64,000 nt of DNA from Lineus longissimus (lineage: Eukaryota > Nemertea > Pilidiophora > Heteronemertea > Lineidae), in the NCBI RefSeq assembly GCF_910592395.1, contig NC_088312.1, forward strand, positions 7,132,001-7,196,000. The letters run 5' to 3'. Under the pieces are notes generated by a model that did not search any database, was not told the origin of the DNA, and worked only from the letters and a program-made list of their open reading frames with translations. Position numbers and translations under genes: made by a program. This document shows positions 63,923-64,000 of this stretch, in pieces (position 1 is the stretch's first letter; the number at the start of each line of letters is the position of its first letter).

Positions 63923-64000
63923 TATTTACTCGTGGTGACTTTCTGATATCATAACAAAGGGTTGCATTTCTTGATGAGGTGGAATCTGGGCCATGTTTAC

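Overview
This is eukaryotic, animal nuclear DNA. It is AT-rich and gene-sparse, with small exons bounded by canonical GT/AG sites, introns of a few hundred bases, many small inverted-repeat transposons and no bacterial gene organisation. The gene families and repeat style fit an invertebrate, perhaps a lophotrochozoan such as a mollusc or annelid. That placement is inference; no ribosomal or mitochondrial marker is present.

The one securely identified gene is a sodium-dependent excitatory amino acid (glutamate/aspartate) transporter of the SLC1 family on the minus strand, between about 38.06 and 33.06 kb. Nine consecutive coding exons splice in a fully consistent frame into about 530 residues and carry every family hallmark. 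Only the extreme N-terminus is missing. A tenth exon at about 30.4 kb fits in phase onto a cryptic donor in the last exon and would give a different C-terminal tail.

Left part (0-15 kb): an unidentified minus-strand gene has three phase-matched exons at 6.35-5.52 kb. Its last exon is interrupted by a 256-bp inverted-repeat transposon flanked by a 9-bp target duplication, and the transposon supplies a stop codon. On the plus strand at 10.5-11.4 kb is the C-terminal part of a selenoprotein W / MIEN1-like (Rdx family) protein ending in a CAAX box; its redox-motif end is not found. A 490-codon intronless ORF on the minus strand (14.13-12.66 kb) encodes an unrecognised basic, Ser/Thr-rich protein. 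Repeats here include a six-copy 47-48 bp minisatellite (2.1 kb) and inverted-repeat elements at 3.55-4.22 and 4.54-4.81 kb.

Middle (15-33 kb): mostly non-coding. It holds a 980-bp foldback element with arms of about 300 bp (21.3-22.3 kb), a three-copy 305-bp tandem repeat (23.4-24.4 kb) and a tandem duplication with a 207-bp indel (27.1-28.2 kb).

Right part (38-64 kb): no recognisable gene. Short ORF fragments without detectable homology are scattered from 43 to 57 kb. Two phase-matched putative minus-strand exons lie at the right edge (63.92-63.25 kb). No rRNA, CRISPR array, phage, plasmid or operon was seen. The described genes appear functionally unrelated to one another.
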